Part shown: positions 22,944 to 31,563 of the stretch, piece by piece
Numbering within the stretch: position 1 is the first letter of the stretch
Layout: each line of letters opens with the position of its first letter
Source: Mycobacterium lepraemurium
GTDB lineage: Bacteria; Actinomycetota; Actinomycetes; Mycobacteriales; Mycobacteriaceae
DNA: 64,000 nt
Assembly (NCBI GenBank): GCA_002291465.1
Contig: CP021238.1
Coordinates: forward strand, 1,798,001-1,862,000
Direction of reading: 5' to 3'
Notes under the pieces: generated by a model
The model's database searches: none
Told to the model about the DNA's origin: nothing
What the model saw: the letters and a program-made list of their open reading frames with translations, nothing else
Program-made: the position numbers and the translations under genes

Positions 22944-24588
22944 GCTGAATCGCCTTGACCACCAGCAGCAACGCGCCGACGACCAGGTAGCCGCGCAGGG
23001 CGATCATGGCCAGCCGGGTTCCGGGTGACCAGGTGACCGGCTCGAGCAGGGCCAGCGGCGGCATCCGCCAGGTGCTGCGGTCGACGCCGCGCGCCGGAAG
23101 CCGCGGGCCGGGTCGCGCGGGTTGACGACGGGCCAGCCAGCGCAGCACCGGGGCCGCACCGGCCGCCAGGATGATCAACGCCAGCGTCAGGTAGCCGGCG
23201 CCGGCGACGACGTTGAGGTCGGGGAACAAGGTGGTGGCCATCAAGATCCCGGACAGCAGCAGCAAAGTGCCGACGATCAATCCGGCGACCCAGTTCAGCC
23301 AGGCGCGATTGACCCACGGCCCCAACACTTCTCGGTCATTGCACAGCAACAGCAGAAAGACGCTGGCGCTGGGCAGCAGGAGACCGGCGAGGGCCTGCAC
23401 CGCGGTGGTGATCAACCCCAGCGGGGCGCCCGGGATCAGCACGATGGCCGCGGCCAGCACCACCATCGCGGTGTAGGACAGATAGAACTGTTTGGCGTCG
23501 GCGAAGCCGCGATGCAGCGAATGCTTCAGCCCGAACACGTCACCGAAGGCGTAGCTGGTGGCCAGGGTGACCGCGGCGGCGCCGATGATCGAGGCGTCCA
23601 TCAGCACGATGGCGAAGATCGAGCCGAGCACCTGACGGTGTTGGCCCAGCAGGTGCGCGGTGGCGCCGGTGTCGGTGAAGCCACCCACGGTGTCGGTGGA
23701 GCGGGCCGCCCAGTCACCGGTCATCACCAGCGCCGCGGCGCCGATCACCACGACGAACGCGCCCAGCACGGTGTCCGCGCGCTCGTAACCCATGAACCGG
23801 GGCGTGATGCGCTTGTCGACCACATTGGACTGCTGGAAGAACAACTGCCACGGCGCCACCGTGGTGCCCACGATGGCGATGATCAGCAGCACCGCGTCCG
23901 AGCTGACCCCACCCGAAATGCTGGGCACCACAAAGGACTTCGCGGCGCGTTCCCACTGCGGGTGCGACATCAGCAGCATCGAGATCTGCAGCAGGGTGAT
24001 CGCGATGAAAATGAACATGGCCCGCTCCCACCGGCGGAAGCTGCCGCTGGCCATGATCGCCACCAGCGCCACCGCCGACACCGGCACCACAACGTATTTC
24101 GAGACGCCGATGTACTCGGCGGCCAGGCTGATGCCGATGAACTCGGTGACGATAGTCAAGAAATTGAGCAAGAACAGGTCGCCGACCGAGAACCAGCCCC
24201 AGCCCCGGCCGAAGCGCTCGTTGATCAGCCGCGCGTGCCCCACCCCGGTGACCGCGCCGAGGCGCACCACCATTTCCTGGTTGACGATGAGCACGGGCAC
24301 CAGCAGCAGCAACACCCACAGCAGTGAGTAGCCGTAATTCTGGCCGGCTTGGGCGTAGGTGGCCACCGCGCCCGCGTCGTTGTCGCCGACCATCACGATG
24401 ATACCCGGGCCGACGATGGCGAGCAGGGTCAGCAGCCGCGTCTTCCAGGTTCGGGCGTGTTCGGTCTCGCCGACCCGGATGCGGCCGAACGCGCCCTCGA
24501 TGTCGCCCAAATGCGCGCTGTCGAGCACTGCCGTACCCCGGGGTTCCACCGGCTCGGCGCGGCGGGTGTTCTCGCCGGCTGAGCTCAC
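22933..24588 (-). CDS. NRAMP-family divalent-cation transporter with NRMT-like binding motifs
   Basis: Intact 551-residue integral membrane protein. The GTG start at 24588 overlaps the stop of the MgtE-like gene (GTGA), so the two are translationally coupled. Helix 1 reads GPGIIVMVGDNDAGAVATYA, with DNDAG in place of the DPGN of canonical Mn/Fe NRAMPs. Helix 6 reads VGTTVAPWQLFFQ, with Ala where canonical proteins have the transition-metal-selecting Met of the MPH motif. These substitutions match what I recall of NRAMP-related magnesium transporters. With the upstream Mg-sensor-like partner, Mg2+ (or Mn2+) uptake is the most likely role; selectivity is inferred. Confidence 0.85.
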   Translation of the reverse strand: MSSAGENTRRAEPVEPRGTAVLDSAHLGDIEGAFGRIRVGETEHARTWKTRLLTLLAIVGPGIIVMVGDNDAGAVATYAQAGQNYGYSLLWVLLLLVPVLIVNQEMVVRLGAVTGVGHARLINERFGRGWGWFSVGDLFLLNFLTIVTEFIGISLAAEYIGVSKYVVVPVSAVALVAIMASGSFRRWERAMFIFIAITLLQISMLLMSHPQWERAAKSFVVPSISGGVSSDAVLLIIAIVGTTVAPWQLFFQQSNVVDKRITPRFMGYERADTVLGAFVVVIGAAALVMTGDWAARSTDTVGGFTDTGATAHLLGQHRQVLGSIFAIVLMDASIIGAAAVTLATSYAFGDVFGLKHSLHRGFADAKQFYLSYTAMVVLAAAIVLIPGAPLGLITTAVQALAGLLLPSASVFLLLLCNDREVLGPWVNRAWLNWVAGLIVGTLLLLSGILMATTLFPDLNVVAGAGYLTLALIILAAGAAPVLRWLARRQPARPGPRLPARGVDRSTWRMPPLALLEPVTWSPGTRLAMIALRGYLVVGALLLVVKAIQLSR

Positions 24589-25907
24589 GGTGCGTTACCT
24601 CCGGGCAGCGGGCGGTCCTCAGCGGTGGTGATTTCGCGGATCGGGCGGGGCGCGGGCTCTCGGCGGCGCCAGTTTTCGGGGATGGTGGCCCCCAGCACGT
24701 CGTCGACGGTCACCACGCCGAGCAAATGGTCCTGTTCGTCGACGACGGGGATCGAGTAGAGGTTGAAATCGGCCATCAGCAAAGCGATGTCGGTCAGGTC
24801 GGCGTTTGCGTTGACCCGCACCGGATCGGAATCCATCAGCCGCTCAAGGGTTTCGGAGGGATCGACCTGTAGCAGGGTGATCACCGAAACGGCACCGTCG
24901 AGCCGGCGGTCCTGGTCGAGCACGTGCACCTTGATCAGCGCCTCGGGCTGAATGCTGTGCGAGGAGGCGATCAACGCCAGAGCCTCGGCCGCCGTGGCGC
25001 TGGCCGCATAGGAGACCGAGTCGACGTTCATCAGCCCGCCGGCGTTTTCGGGGTTGAAGCCCATCAACGTGATGACCTTGGTGCGTTGCGGGGCGGGCAT
25101 CAGGTCGAGCACGCGCCGGCGCCGAGACTGGCGCAGATCGACGATCGCGTCGGCGGCGTCGTCGGCGCGCATCCGCCCCAGCAGCGCGGCGACCTCGTCA
25201 TCGGGCATCTCGTCGAGCAGCCGGCTGGCCTTCTCCGGGTCCAGCTCTTCGAAGACGTCGGCTTCCAGTTCGGGGTCGCTGTGCACCCGGCCCAGGATTT
25301 CGCCGCCCTCGGCCTTGTCGGCTTCCTCCAGCAGGTCGGCGATCTCGGCGGCCTTGAGCTCGCCGAACCGGTCCGACAGCCGGCGCACCGCATCGGAGCG
25401 GGCGTGGCCGATCAGCGGCTCGAACGCCTTCCAGTCGCGCGACGCGTGTCCCCCGGAATGCTTGATCAGCCCGAACAACCGGGGCGGACGGCGGGTGTCC
25501 AGCCGGGCGACCATCCAGCCGGCGGCGGTCTGCTCGAGTTCGATGTCGTAGGCGCGCACCAGCTCGACGGTGGCCACGTCGATCAGCCGGTGGCCCAACA
25601 CATCCGTGCGCAACAACACCTCGCCTTCCCGGCGTTCGAAGCCGCGAAGGTCAATCTTGTTCTTGGTCAACAGGACTCGGTCCGCGGAGTATTCGTGAAT
25701 CGATTTGTCGCCGACGAACACCCGCCGCCCGCCGACACCGGCCACGATCCCGGTCACCAGCGGGTACTCGTCGGCTTCGCGCAGCCGCACGATCACGTCC
25801 TCGACCCGGCCCACCGTTTCGCCCGAGCGCGCCAGCACCGGCGCCCGCAGCAGTTGCGAGAGATGGATGACCGGCTGCCCGGGGGCCTTGTCCTCCGATG
25901 TGCCCAC
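24585..25907 (-). CDS. Soluble MgtE-N/CBS-pair protein, partner of the NRAMP transporter
   Basis: Intact 440-residue cytosolic protein. The GTG start at 25907 is preceded by an excellent GAGGAGGG Shine-Dalgarno. N-terminal PRC-barrel-like segments (HLSQLLRAPVLARSGETVG, about 15-35; ERREGEVLLRTDVLGHRLID, about 91-110) are followed by an MgtE_N superhelix (AEIADLLEEADKAEGGEIL; DPEKASRLLDEMPDDEVAA) and two CBS motifs (GGLMNVDSVSYAASATAAEA; NLYSIPVVDEQDHLLGVVTV). The membrane pore of MgtE is absent. In MgtE, the N/CBS domains sense Mg2+ and gate the channel; here the same module would regulate the downstream transporter in trans. Rv1232c-like by resemblance. Confidence 0.85.
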   Translation of the reverse strand: MGTSEDKAPGQPVIHLSQLLRAPVLARSGETVGRVEDVIVRLREADEYPLVTGIVAGVGGRRVFVGDKSIHEYSADRVLLTKNKIDLRGFERREGEVLLRTDVLGHRLIDVATVELVRAYDIELEQTAAGWMVARLDTRRPPRLFGLIKHSGGHASRDWKAFEPLIGHARSDAVRRLSDRFGELKAAEIADLLEEADKAEGGEILGRVHSDPELEADVFEELDPEKASRLLDEMPDDEVAALLGRMRADDAADAIVDLRQSRRRRVLDLMPAPQRTKVITLMGFNPENAGGLMNVDSVSYAASATAAEALALIASSHSIQPEALIKVHVLDQDRRLDGAVSVITLLQVDPSETLERLMDSDPVRVNANADLTDIALLMADFNLYSIPVVDEQDHLLGVVTVDDVLGATIPENWRRREPAPRPIREITTAEDRPLPGGNAP

Positions 25908-26038
25908 GTATCCCTCCTCAAGGCGGTACGACCGAACCCGCCGACAACCTACCCCGAATCCAGGCCGTGCTGGCGGCTACCGCGTCAATGTTGCCGGGCC
26001 GCCAGAGCGTACGCCGCGGTCGCGGTGGATGGCTACCA

Positions 26039-26067
26039 CCAATAGGTAGACGGCAGAAGGCTATTGG
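26039..26067. promoter_or_regulatory. Inverted repeat CCAATAG-N15-CTATTGG
   Basis: A 7-bp perfect inverted repeat lies between the 3' end of the lipoprotein gene (stop at 26076) and the start region of the MgtE-like gene. It may be a weak terminator for the former or an operator for the latter; nothing decides between them. Confidence 0.35.
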
Positions 26068-26075
26068 GGTCGCCG

Positions 26076-26818
26076 CTACTGTTTGTCGACCTTTCCGGCG
26101 ATCTGTTTGGCAATGTCGATGCCGAGGTCACCGACGTCCTTGCGGCACGCGTCGACGTCGATGACGACGTTGTTGCGGGCGGTCAGCGCACGCTGACAGG
26201 GCATCGTCACGTTCACGCCGTTGCCGTTGACGGTCACGGTCACCTGGGTGCTCAGCATCCCGTTGGCGTTGGTTACCGGCCCCACCTTCCAACGCAGTTC
26301 CGGGTTGGTGCCGTCGGCGGGAACCGTGTCCTGGCGATTGGCGCACGCGGGCCAACGCGCAGACGAGGTGGACAGGAAGGCGCTCGCCTGCTCGGGGGAG
26401 GCAAACAACACGACAAACTGGTACACCTCAGGGCTTTCCAGTTGATTGGCGCTCGCGGGGGTGGGCGCCAGGTCGTGGTAGCCGTAGACCGCGGTGTTGC
26501 CGCTGCCGGCGTATTCGGATGCCAGGCCGGCGTGCGTGGTGTATTTGCATTCGGCGGGGAATGTGTAATCGGTGCGCCGGACGGGGTCTTCTCCGGGCGT
26601 GGTGAACGGGGGATCGCTCGTCGTCCCGTTCACGCCCAGCGCGGTGTCGATGTCGTTGGGGCTTAGCATCAGGTCGGCAGCGCGCCCCGAGCCAGCGGCG
26701 TCTTGGGTGAGGTCGTGCTGCTGGTGGCCGTCGACGAGGGGGCGGCGCCGTGATTGCCGGCGCCGCAGCCGGCGACGACCATTCCGGTGGCGGCGAGTGT
26801 TGCGGCTAATCGGCGCAC
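26076..26818 (-). pseudogene. Lipoprotein with PknH_C-like sensor domain, frameshifted
   Basis: GTG at 26818 gives RRLAATLAATGMVVAGCGAG, a signal peptide with lipobox VAGC, then a Ser/Thr linker. Near 26673 the frame hits TGA; loss of one C from a CC pair would explain it, since the next frame continues LMLSPNDIDTALGVNGTT. The 197-codon remainder is open: the extracellular sensor domain of the PknH C-terminal type with paired Cys (AECKYTT; ARWPACANRQD; MPCQRALTARN; DACRKDVGD). The family binds an unknown ligand outside the membrane. Confidence 0.75.
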
Positions 26819-26949
26819 AGTTCAGCGCCTTTCCCGCGCGAGTCGGCTGCCCATTTTTCGGAGCTTACGACAGCAGGACGGTGCCAACCGCGAATTTGCG
26901 ACAGCTGCGCCCGGTTGGACGATGCTGAATTAGGGGCTATGTTCGCCGG

Positions 26950-27336
26950 GTGTCTGTTGTGCAGTTCAGTTCGGTGTCGCCGATCGTCCCGGTCCGAGAC
27001 CTCGATGTCGCCCTGGACCGGTATCGCCGGCTCGGATTCGACGCGCGGGCATATCAGGGCCCCGAGCGGTACGGTTTCGCCGACCGCAGCTCGGTCTCGA
27101 TCCACCTGACCGAATGGGACGAGCACGACCCGTCGCGCACGGCCGCCAGCGTCTACTTCTACGTCAGTGACGCCGACGCCCTGTATGCGGAGTGGGCGGC
27201 GTTGGACAATCTCGGCGGGCGCCTGTTGGCTCCGCACGACACACCGTACGGTTTGCGAGAACTCGCCTACGTAGACCCCGACGGCACCGCGCACCGGGTC
27301 GGCTCGCCGCGCACCTGGTCACGTCTTTTCCGTTGA
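26950..27336 (+). CDS. VOC-family (glyoxalase/bleomycin-resistance) protein
   Basis: Intact 128-residue protein from GTG 26950. Two beta-alpha-beta-beta-beta modules are visible: VSPIVPVRDLDVALDRYRRL at the start and TAASVYFYVSDADALYAEWA in the second half, ending ELAYVDPDGTAHRVG. Bleomycin-resistance-like proteins bind drugs or use a metal for isomerisation or ring opening. The 3' end overlaps the convergent DMT transporter by 18 bp. Confidence 0.8.
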   Translation: MSVVQFSSVSPIVPVRDLDVALDRYRRLGFDARAYQGPERYGFADRSSVSIHLTEWDEHDPSRTAASVYFYVSDADALYAEWAALDNLGGRLLAPHDTPYGLRELAYVDPDGTAHRVGSPRTWSRLFR

Positions 27337-28215
27337 GAACGGCGGAGTTTCGTCAGCTGTTGGGGCGGACGCGGCCTGGCTGCGGGCCAGCGCCACCGTC
27401 GCGGCCGCCATCACCGCCACCGAGATGCCCAGTGCCACCAGGCCAATGCCGTTGGTCCGCAACGTTTCACCGAGTACGGTGACGCCGAGCACCGACCCGA
27501 TGACCGGCTCGGCGACGGTCACCGCCGGAAGCGACGCCGTCAGCGGGCCGGCCCGGAACGCCGACTGCTCCCAGGCGGTGGTCGCGATGGCCAGCAGCAC
27601 CCACACATACAGCTCGGGTGTGCGCAGCAATGCCGGGATGCCGCGGTCGAGTTGGTCGACCACGACCTTGGTCAGCACCGCAAACAGGCCCCACAGCGAA
27701 CCGGACATCAGGCCGAGCAACGACGCGGCGACCGGGCCGGGATACAGGCGCGCGCCGAGCACGCACCCAATCAGCGCCGGCCCCATGACCAGTGCCACGA
27801 TCGTCCATGTCTGCAGCGATCCCCGCGGGGTTCCCTCCTGCGGATCGCCCACCGTGACCACCACCGCGACGGCGGCGTCCAGCAGTAGCGCCCAAACCGC
27901 TTGCCGCCCAGTGATTCTGCGGTTGTTCACCCGCGCGCTGATGAGCAGGGTGAACAGCAACGACGTCACCAACAGCGCCTGCACCAATACCACCGAGCCG
28001 AAACCCAGCGCGGCAGCCTGGAAGCCGAATCCGCCGGCGGCCACCAGGCTTCCGGTCCACCAGCGCCGGTCCCGCAGCAGCCGGCGAAACAGCGCGACAG
28101 TGCCGATCGGTTGATCCGTGACCTGCTGAGCCGATTGCTGTTGGGCGACGTCGCCCGCACCCACCATGAGGGCGGCCGCGACCGCGAGCACCGTCGCGAT
28201 GTCCGTTCTGCCCAC
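27319..28215 (-). CDS. DMT/EamA-family transporter
   Basis: 298-residue protein with about nine to ten predicted helices. I chose GTG 28215 because GGAAGAGAG lies six bases upstream and the first helix (ATVLAVAAALMVGAGDVAQQ) follows directly; the longer open frame to 28371 is non-hydrophobic and overlaps the DoxX gene. Typical EamA signatures include AAALGFGSVVLVQALLVTSL and AEPVIGSVLGVTVLGETLR. A metabolite exporter is the likely function. 53 bp downstream of DoxX on the same strand, probably co-transcribed. Confidence 0.8.
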   Translation of the reverse strand: MGRTDIATVLAVAAALMVGAGDVAQQQSAQQVTDQPIGTVALFRRLLRDRRWWTGSLVAAGGFGFQAAALGFGSVVLVQALLVTSLLFTLLISARVNNRRITGRQAVWALLLDAAVAVVVTVGDPQEGTPRGSLQTWTIVALVMGPALIGCVLGARLYPGPVAASLLGLMSGSLWGLFAVLTKVVVDQLDRGIPALLRTPELYVWVLLAIATTAWEQSAFRAGPLTASLPAVTVAEPVIGSVLGVTVLGETLRTNGIGLVALGISVAVMAAATVALARSQAASAPTADETPPFSTEKT

Positions 28216-28268
28216 TAGCTCTCTTCCGTGTGCATCGACGCCCGCAACCCGAGTCTTCGCGCCGAGGC

Positions 28269-28661
28269 TCAGCTGTTGCGCCGAATCCTGAGCGCCGTGG
28301 TGATCATCGGAATCTGCAGCGGCAGCCGGGCCAGCGCGGCGATCCGCATCGGCCACAGCTTGTCCCACCACAACCGGACCATGTTCAGGTTGCCCGGAAA
28401 AACGCCGATGAACAGGATCGCGGCGGCCAGCGCGGCGGCCCGCCGGGTGCGCCGCGGCACCAGCAGCGCCCCGACCGTCAGCTCGGCCACTCCCGAGCCG
28501 TAGGTGTAAAGCCTTGGGCTGCCGGGCAGTTCGGCGGGAATGATCGAGTCGAACGGTTTGGGCGCCAGGAAGTGCAGGGTGCCCACGCCGAGCAGCATGG
28601 CCGCGACGCGGTAGGCCGCCAGCTCGGTGGCGTCACGGGCAGCGGCTGATCTGGTTGTCAT
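28269..28661 (-). CDS. DoxX-family small membrane protein
   Basis: Intact 130-residue protein from ATG 28661 with four predicted helices (YRVAAMLLGVGTLHFLAP; GSGVAELTVGALLVPRR; RAAALAAAILFIGVFPGNLN). The Pro/Gly/Asn motif after helix 3 and the Trp pair (VRLWWDKLWPMR) fit the DoxX-like group. Members couple to thiol/oxidative stress or quinone metabolism; the specific role is unknown. Confidence 0.8.
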   Translation of the reverse strand: MTTRSAAARDATELAAYRVAAMLLGVGTLHFLAPKPFDSIIPAELPGSPRLYTYGSGVAELTVGALLVPRRTRRAAALAAAILFIGVFPGNLNMVRLWWDKLWPMRIAALARLPLQIPMITTALRIRRNS

Positions 28662-28796
28662 GGACCCATTGTGTCCCGCGCCCCGGGCGGTGCGGCCACC
28701 GGTAAGCCGCGATCGGCATGGGTGTCGCGACCGCGTGTACTAAACCGCTTAATTGTTAGCGCGGTCACCGACCGGCCCGCGCACCGAACTTAGACC

Positions 28797-28819
28797 AATA
28801 CTATTGTATATACAGTATT
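28797..28819. promoter_or_regulatory. AT-rich operator-like palindrome upstream of thiolase
   Basis: AATACT-N11-AGTATT lies 51 bp before the thiolase ATG in an unusually AT-rich patch (TATTGTATATACAGTATTTGATACG). It overlaps likely promoter elements, so binding of a TetR- or GntR-type regulator would control the thiolase. No matching regulator gene is adjacent; the motif does not match the KstR or KstR2 consensus that I know. Confidence 0.45.
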
Positions 28820-28870
28820 TGATACGATTCGCCGCGACTGACCGCTGCCAGACCGTTCGAGGTTGAGAAC

Positions 28871-30046
28871 ATGGGTACACCCGTAATCGTCGGAGCCGTT
28901 CGAACGGCGATCGGCCGTTCCTTCAAGGGGACGCTCGTCAACACCCCGCCCGAGACGCTGATCACCGCGGTGCTTCCCGAGGTGATACGTCGCTCCGGTG
29001 TCGACCCGGCCGCCATCGACGACATCATCTTCGCCGAATCTCATTACGGCGGTCGAGATCTCGCGCGTTACGTGGCGGCGGCCACCGGCCTGGAGGACAT
29101 TCCCGGCCAGTCGGTGAACCGGCACTGCGCAGGCAGCCTCACCGCGATCGGCAACGCCGCGGCGCAGATCGGATCCGGCATGGAGCGGGTGCTGATCGCC
29201 GGCGGCGTGCAGTCGTTGTCGATGACGCCGCTGGTCAACTGGCGCATCCCTGGCCCCGAGCTCAAGTTCGAGGAACGCTGGATGCCGCCGACCCACGTCG
29301 AGGCGCCGGACGCGCCCACCCGGGACATGTCCATCACCGTCGGCTGGAACACCGCCAAGACGGTCGGCATCACCCGCGAGGAAATGGATGCCTGGGCGGC
29401 CCGCTCGCACCAACGCGCCATCACGGCCATCGACGCCGGCAAGTTCGTCGACGAGATCCTGCCGCTCAAGATCACCCAGGTGGACGGTTCGGTCACCGAG
29501 TTCGCCGTCGACGAGCATCCGCGCCGCGACACCACGGTCGAGAAGCTCGCCGGCCTGAAGGTGTTGCACCCCGAGATCGAGGGCTTCTCGATCACCGCGG
29601 GCAACAGCAGCGGCACCAACGACGCCGCCGCCGCGGTCGCGCTGGTCGACCGCGAGTACGCCGAAGCCGAAAAGCTCAATGTGATGGGCACGGTGCGGGC
29701 GTGGGCCGCCGCGGGCGTGCCGGCGCGCGACTGTGGCCTGGGCGCGGTCAAGGTGATCGGCAAGGTCCTGCAGCGGGCCGGGTTGTCGCCCGGCGACGTG
29801 GCACTGTGGGAGATCAACGAGGCGTTCGCGTCCGTGCCCATCGCGGCGTGCCGGGAATACGGTCTCGATGAGGAGAAGGTGAACTTCTCCGGTAGCGGCT
29901 GCAGCCTCGGCCACCCCATCGCGGCCTCTGGCGCCCGCATGGTGACCACGTTGACCTACGAATTGGCCCGCCGCGGTGGCGGTATCGGCGTGGCGGCGAT
30001 GTGCGCCGGTGGCGGCCAGGGCGGCGCGGTCGTCATCGAGGTCTAG
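28871..30046 (+). CDS. Acetyl-CoA C-acyltransferase (thiolase)
   Basis: Intact 391-residue thiolase II. The acylated Cys lies in SVNRHCAGSLTAIGNAAAQI (about residue 83), with NEAFASVPIA (about 317), the His of SLGHPIAASGARM (about 347) and the second Cys of MCAGGGQGGA near the C-terminus all present. It would carry out thiolytic cleavage of 3-ketoacyl-CoA or the reverse condensation. Transcribed alone behind an AT-rich promoter; start ATG 28871. FadA-like; the exact pathway (fatty acid or steroid) is not decidable from sequence. Confidence 0.9.
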   Translation: MGTPVIVGAVRTAIGRSFKGTLVNTPPETLITAVLPEVIRRSGVDPAAIDDIIFAESHYGGRDLARYVAAATGLEDIPGQSVNRHCAGSLTAIGNAAAQIGSGMERVLIAGGVQSLSMTPLVNWRIPGPELKFEERWMPPTHVEAPDAPTRDMSITVGWNTAKTVGITREEMDAWAARSHQRAITAIDAGKFVDEILPLKITQVDGSVTEFAVDEHPRRDTTVEKLAGLKVLHPEIEGFSITAGNSSGTNDAAAAVALVDREYAEAEKLNVMGTVRAWAAAGVPARDCGLGAVKVIGKVLQRAGLSPGDVALWEINEAFASVPIAACREYGLDEEKVNFSGSGCSLGHPIAASGARMVTTLTYELARRGGGIGVAAMCAGGGQGGAVVIEV

Positions 30047-30053
30047 CCGGGCC

Positions 30054-30668
30054 TCAGTTGCAGAACGTGTAGCCGATGAACTGGGTGCCGCGGGTATCGC
30101 CGCTCGAGTAGTTCGCGAAGTGCACCGCGGGCATCCCGTGGTACTGGGTGTTCATCTTCTGCACGTCCGTCGGCGGCACGTCCTTGGGGAAGGACAGGAT
30201 CATGTCGGCGAAGATCTTCAGGCCGTCCTGGCAGATGGCCTCCCGTCGCGGCGGCTGCGGGTTCCACGCGTGCACCACCACCGGCTCGGTCAGCTGAGAT
30301 CCGGTCGCGCAGTTGGGATCGCAGAGTTTGAACACCGCCGTCCCGGTGCCGTCGGCGCCCTGCGGCCCCCAGGAACTCCACGACATGCCCTGCAGCGCAA
30401 CGGCCACACTGGCGCAACCCAACACGTTGAGTTTCTTGGGACGCTCGACCGGCAGGACCGACGGGTTGTAACAGCCCGGGATCGCGTAGCTCTCCGGCGT
30501 CGGCGGCGGTCCGGCGGCGGGCGTCGTTGCGCCGTGATCGCCCCGATCCAGCTGCATCCCCACGGCGGTGAGCACACCGATCAGCACCGCGGCCACGATG
30601 CCGATCACGATGAGTCGCCCCCGCGAGATGTGCCGCGACCGCCTGGACAAAGGAACGTTGCCGCTCAC
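30054..30668 (-). CDS. Membrane-anchored hypothetical protein
   Basis: 204 residues from GTG 30668. A cytosolic basic N-terminus (SRRSRHISRGR) leads to one helix (LIVIGIVAAVLIGVLTAVGM) and an exported Cys-containing domain (PGCYNPSVLPVERPKKLNVL; GCASVAVALQG; KLCDPNCATGSQ; AICQDGLKIFADMILSFP) ending at Cys-Asn. Six Cys suggest disulphides. No family recognised. Convergent with the thiolase, seven bases after its stop. Confidence 0.7.
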   Translation of the reverse strand: MSGNVPLSRRSRHISRGRLIVIGIVAAVLIGVLTAVGMQLDRGDHGATTPAAGPPPTPESYAIPGCYNPSVLPVERPKKLNVLGCASVAVALQGMSWSSWGPQGADGTGTAVFKLCDPNCATGSQLTEPVVVHAWNPQPPRREAICQDGLKIFADMILSFPKDVPPTDVQKMNTQYHGMPAVHFANYSSGDTRGTQFIGYTFCN

Positions 30669-30769
30669 GTCACCAGATTACGGGGCGAAAATCGGGTCTG
30701 GGGTGGTCCACGCCGACGGGAATCAAAGGGTAAAGTTGGTCATCGCTACCAACATATTGAGGATTTCGC

Positions 30770-31487
30770 ATGAATGACCATGAGTTGGCCGCGCGGTTAG
30801 CCACCGAGGCCGGTCGGCTGCTGCTGGGGGTTCGGGACGAGTTCGCCGACGCTCCGGCAAGCGAGCGGAAAGCGGCGGGGGACAAGCGATCCCACGGTTT
30901 TCTGATCGAGGCGCTGGCTGCCGAACGGCCCGGCGATGCGGTGCTGTCCGAGGAGGGCGCCGACGACCCGGTGCGGTTGCGCTCCGAGCGGATCTGGATC
31001 GTCGACCCGCTGGACGGCACGCGGGAGTTCTCCGAGCTCGGCCGCGGCGACTGGGCGGTGCACGTCGCGCTCTGGGAGGCCGGCGAGCTGGTGGCCGGCG
31101 CGGTGGCAGAGCGTCACGTTCGCGACCCCCGAGGTCGCGTCACCCCCCGTCGCGCCGGGCAAGCCGCGCATCGTGGTGCCGCGCACCCGCCCGCCCGCCA
31201 TCGCGTTGAACGTGCGGGACGCGTTGGACGGTGTTCTGGTGGAAATGGGTTCGGTCGGCGCCAAGGCGGCCTCGGTCGTCCAGGGACTCTCCGACGTGTA
31301 CGTGCGCGCCGGCGGCCAGTTCGAATGGGACTCGGCCGCGCCGGTCGCGGTGGCGCGGGCCGCCGGATTGCACACGTCGCGCATCGACAGGTCGGCGCTG
31401 GCCTACAACCAACCCGACCCGAAGCTGCCCGATCTGGTGGTCTGCCGTCCCGAGCTGGCCGACGCCGTCCTCGCGGTCACCCGCTGA
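30770..31487 (+). pseudogene. CysQ-like 3'-phosphoadenosine phosphatase, frameshifted
   Basis: ATG 30770 starts a protein resembling Rv2131c CysQ. The inositol-monophosphatase motifs are visible: DAVLSEEGADD (metal Glu), IWIVDPLDGTREFSELGRGD (WIVDPLDGT motif), and in another frame AGGQFEWDSAAPVAVARAAG (metal Asp). The frame changes near 31112-31120, between AGELVAGAVA and SVTFATPEVASPP, probably through a small deletion; the remainder ends with TGA at 31485-31487. Such enzymes hydrolyse pAp or PAPS, or sugar phosphates, within sulfate assimilation. Confidence 0.8.
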
Positions 31488-31563
31488 CGGTCCTCGAGAG
31501 TCGCTGGTGCGCTTGGTCTTTCGCGCTAGGGCGCGGGCCTGAGCAATGGCCGCGACTCGGCGC

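Noticed and set aside
23122..24327. Long plus-strand open frame (401 codons) opposite the NRAMP transporter
   Set aside because: Composition is Gln/His/Arg-rich with no motifs; it is an antisense shadow of a clear membrane protein.
24924..26045. Plus-strand frame of 373 codons opposite the MgtE-like gene
   Set aside because: The minus strand has recognisable MgtE_N and CBS motifs and a strong Shine-Dalgarno; the plus frame is a GC-skew artefact.
28790..29914. Minus-strand frame of 374 codons opposite the thiolase
   Set aside because: All thiolase catalytic motifs are on the plus strand; the other frame is His/Arg/Gly-rich shadow.
31497..31560. Short plus-strand frame continuing after the CysQ-like stop
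   Set aside because: Low-complexity shadow sequence with no start signal; it lies between two convergent gene ends.
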